From Phycisphaerae bacterium (lineage in GTDB: Bacteria > Planctomycetota > Phycisphaerae > UBA1845 > JAFGLZ01): DNA of 64,000 nt. This document shows positions 62,104-64,000 of the stretch, in pieces. Both the position numbers and the translations under genes were made by a program. The notes under the pieces were generated by a model, which had not been told where the DNA came from, ran no database searches, and worked only from the letters and a program-made list of their open reading frames with translations. The stretch lies in contig JAFGLZ010000026.1 in the NCBI GenBank assembly GCA_016927755.1, positions 1 through 64,000 of the forward strand, written 5' to 3'. How positions within the stretch are numbered: the stretch's first letter is position 1; each line of letters opens with the position of its first letter.

Positions 62104-62616
62104 ATGCGCTGCGATGAGGTGCAATCCAGACTTGATGCCTATGCCTTCGAGGAGCTTACGCCGTCCGTGGCGAGTGAGGTGGATTCGCACTTGCGCTCCT
62201 GCCCCAGATGTCGGCAGTCTCTTGCCCGGCTACGGCGGTTGAGGGCCATCCTGGGCGAGGCAGAGGCGCCGTCCCGTCCCGAAGGCTTTGCACACAGAGT
62301 CATGGCCTCGGCACACGACGCGGCTAACCGCCGGAGCTCCGGCGCGCCCTGGGACCCCATACGATGGTGGCGATCGGCCTCGGCGCCGATGAAGGCCGCG
62401 GCGGCGATCGTGCTAATCGTCGGGCAACTCGTCGGCCTGGCCATGGGGAGAGACGTCCTGTCTACGCCCCGGCAAGTGCGGGACTCCCAAGTGACGGCGA
62501 GTGCGGATGGGCTGGACGTCTACAACACCAGTTTCCTGTCGGAGGCCCCGGAGGGTTCCTTGGCGGGGAGCTACCTTGCCTTGGTAACGACTCGAGACGG
62601 GGAGGCAAGCGAATGA
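62104..62616 (+). CDS. Membrane-spanning zinc-finger anti-sigma factor
   Basis: 170 residues from the ATG at 62104 (GAGGAGG upstream). The ZAS motif HLRSCPRCRQSL gives HxxxCxxC; one TM helix (AAAAIVLIVGQLVGLAMG, about 98-116) follows, with a short periplasmic tail. Signals from the periplasm probably release the ECF factor encoded upstream. It overlaps the sensor gene by 4 bases. Confidence 0.9.
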   Translation: MRCDEVQSRLDAYAFEELTPSVASEVDSHLRSCPRCRQSLARLRRLRAILGEAEAPSRPEGFAHRVMASAHDAANRRSSGAPWDPIRWWRSASAPMKAAAAIVLIVGQLVGLAMGRDVLSTPRQVRDSQVTASADGLDVYNTSFLSEAPEGSLAGSYLALVTTRDGEASE

Positions 62617-63179
62617 CCTGGAGGAAGATCGCGCCGCTGTTGGTCGTGCTTTCGGTCGCCGTCAATGTTGCCTTTGTCGGGGTCTGGGCGGCTAGCGCCG
62701 TCAATGTGGCGGCCGCCCCCTCCGATGAGCGTCCGAGTTGTCAAGGGAGTGATGGGGTCTGGTGCCCGCTGCACAAGCGGCTGGGCGTTACGCCGGAGCA
62801 ATGGCGGCAGCTCGAACCCGAGCTGACCGAGTTTCGCAAGGCTTCGCAGGCCATCTGCGGCGAAGTGAATCGCAAGCGCAAAGAGATGATCGATTTGATC
62901 GCCACGCCGGAGCCCGATCGCCAGGCCATCACGGCCAAGCAGGAGGAGATCCTCGCCGCTCAACGGAAGATGCAGACGCTCGTCATCAATCGCTTCATCG
63001 CGGAGAAGCGGATCCTCGATCCGGATCAACAGAAGGAACTCTTTGCCCTGTTGCGGCAGCGAGGCGGCCTTCGGGGCCACGGTCCCGGGATGGGCTCCGC
63101 CGGACAGGGCATTGGAGGGTGTGTGGCCCCCCGCACGTGTCCGGGGGCACCGGATACCCCTACAAGGGATGAGCCGTAA
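62613..63179 (+). CDS. Periplasmic heavy-metal sensor, Spy/CpxP-like
   Basis: 188 residues from the ATG at 62613. Signal anchor (PLLVVLSVAVNVAFVGVWAA), then the LTxxQ-type helices: LGVTPEQWRQLEPELTEFRK, QEEILAAQRKMQTLVINRFI, ILDPDQQKELFALLRQRGG. The C-terminus is glycine-, histidine- and cysteine-containing (GHGPGMGS, CVAPRTCPG). These proteins bind metals or misfolded proteins in the periplasm. It is part of the sigma/anti-sigma operon. Confidence 0.9.
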   Translation: MTWRKIAPLLVVLSVAVNVAFVGVWAASAVNVAAAPSDERPSCQGSDGVWCPLHKRLGVTPEQWRQLEPELTEFRKASQAICGEVNRKRKEMIDLIATPEPDRQAITAKQEEILAAQRKMQTLVINRFIAEKRILDPDQQKELFALLRQRGGLRGHGPGMGSAGQGIGGCVAPRTCPGAPDTPTRDEP

Positions 63180-63190
63180 GGAGGCTGAAC

Positions 63191-63556
63191 GTGAGAAAGG
63201 TAACGCTGATTCCTATCGTATTGCTGTCCATCGCCGTCGTCGGCTGGGCCGCCTACCCGCATGGACGGGCGGCGAACGCCGACGCGACGGGTTCTGACTG
63301 CGCGGTCGCCGACTGCGGCAAGTGCTCGTGTGACGGGCAGGGCTGCGATCGCGGCAACTGCCATGAAGGCAATTCGGACTGCAGAGGTGAGTGTCCGGAC
63401 TGCGGCACGTTCGCCGACGGCGACGGCGACGGATCGTGCGACAAGGTCGACACGTGCGAGCGGCATGCGAGTGACGGGTGCGCCGGCTGCAAACCTAGCG
63501 ACTGCGCCTGCGGCGGGCATTCGACGTCGAGCCGGAAACCTTGTTGGATGCCATAG
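63191..63556 (+). CDS. Cysteine-rich exported protein
   Basis: 121 residues, GTG start with AAGGAGG upstream. A signal peptide (LIPIVLLSIAVVGWAAYP) is followed by a chain with about 17 cysteines in short-spaced pairs: CAVADCGKCSCDGQGC, CPDCGTFADGDGDGSC and CAGCKPSDCACGG. The DGDGDGSCD stretch resembles a calcium-binding or thrombospondin-3-like loop. Likely binds metal in the periplasm. The family is unknown. Confidence 0.8.
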   Translation: MRKVTLIPIVLLSIAVVGWAAYPHGRAANADATGSDCAVADCGKCSCDGQGCDRGNCHEGNSDCRGECPDCGTFADGDGDGSCDKVDTCERHASDGCAGCKPSDCACGGHSTSSRKPCWMP

Positions 63557-63591
63557 TCCCGCTGCCGCCTCCCCACATGACCGGGATCTGA

Positions 63592-64000
63592 ATGCCGGAT
63601 AAGAAGAAGACCAGATCGAGAACCAAGAGGTATCTGCTCGCGCTGTTCCTTCTGACAGCGGGATCTGCCGTCGTCGGCTGGTGGAGCCTTAGGAGCGAGT
63701 CCGAACGTCCAGACAACCCGACAACGGCCCAGGTCGTCCGCAGGGACTTCGCTCTGACGGTTCTGGCAACCGGCGCGGTGCGTCCACAGGTGGGAGCCGA
63801 GGTCAAGGTGGGCGCCCGGATCAGCGGCAGAGTCGAACGACTTCACGTCGACATCGGTGACACCGTCAAGAAGGGACAGGAACTGGCAACGCTGGAGAAG
63901 GAAGAGCTTCAGGCACAGGTAGCGCTCTGCCAGGCGGAGCTGTCCGAGGCCGAGGCCCGCCTGACGGCGATTCGGACCGAACGTCCAGAGGAGATCGCCC
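63592..64000 (+). CDS. HlyD/MacA-type periplasmic adaptor, N-terminus only
   Basis: The frame opens at ATG 63592 and runs off the right edge after 136 codons. An N-terminal signal anchor (YLLALFLLTAGSAVVGWW) is followed by the biotinyl-lipoyl-like domain: VLATGAVRPQVGAEVKVGAR, ISGRVERLHVDIGDTVKKGQ, ELATLEKEELQAQV. A coiled-coil hairpin then begins (LCQAELSEAEARL). This is a membrane-fusion protein of a tripartite exporter, MacA-type by its opening. Downstream MacB-like genes would lie outside the window. Confidence 0.92.
   Translation, partial: MPDKKKTRSRTKRYLLALFLLTAGSAVVGWWSLRSESERPDNPTTAQVVRRDFALTVLATGAVRPQVGAEVKVGARISGRVERLHVDIGDTVKKGQELATLEKEELQAQVALCQAELSEAEARLTAIRTERPEEIA

Overview
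The window comes from a GC-rich bacterium. I lean towards a planctomycete or a related environmental lineage, because of the long-tailed secreted S8 peptidase, the tyrosine-integrase/PrimPol element and the many sensor and ECF-sigma genes. This is a gestalt judgement: no rRNA or ribosomal-protein gene is present to settle it. Coding is dense on both strands, with many ATGA-type start/stop overlaps. Five or more decayed genes (integrase, element protein, chemoreceptor, MgtE, NDH-like flavoprotein) are scattered through it.

Layout. 1-3750 (-): a secreted subtilisin-like peptidase that runs off the left edge. 3751-6254: a degenerate zone with a fragment of an element gene, tRNA-Gly(CCC), an integrase remnant and an orphan AbrB-type antitoxin with an intact palindromic operator. 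6255-12494 (-): an integrated element with tyrosine integrase, iteron-like repeats, zinc-ribbon protein, PrimPol-AAA replication protein, two excisionase/HTH proteins and a hypothetical protein. 12495-13691: no convincing gene. 13692-16335: a FixL/FixJ-like two-component pair. 16573-19389: a chemoreceptor remnant, a small lipoprotein, a membrane-anchored tyrosine phosphatase and a TerC protein. 19483-27816: two GT39-type membrane glycosyltransferases, a methyltransferase, a B12-binding radical SAM protein, a broken MgtE and an SdiA-regulated-type beta-propeller. 28003-36551: a potassium block with tandem direct-repeat boxes, TrkA-N protein, APC-USP permease, KdpD, KdpE and TrkH, without KdpFABC. 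36763-38821: a DUF3179 protein and an ECF sigma/anti-sigma pair.

39087-53870 is a long co-directional block centred on ArsM-type arsenic methyltransferase and the ArsS radical SAM enzyme of arsenosugar synthesis. It adds an aquaporin, DUF547, TVP38, a MerA-like flavoprotein, a SpoIIE phosphatase, DsrE, a fatty-acid-hydroxylase-type membrane enzyme, a GT87-type mannosyltransferase-like protein, a three-part GT2/DUF2064/GT2 fusion and a cysteine desulfurase. I read it as a candidate extended arsenosugar or arsenolipid pathway.

54203-57992 holds two cation:proton antiporters. The second, on the minus strand, is preceded by a clear fluoride riboswitch (57942-57992) and an intrinsic terminator (57865-57911). 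58144-64000 is a metal/thiol-stress run: ArsR regulator, small Cys-rich protein, DsrE, methyltransferase, ABC-2 exporter, ECF sigma with anti-sigma, Spy/CpxP-like sensor, Cys-rich secreted protein and the start of an HlyD/MacA-type adaptor that leaves the right edge.
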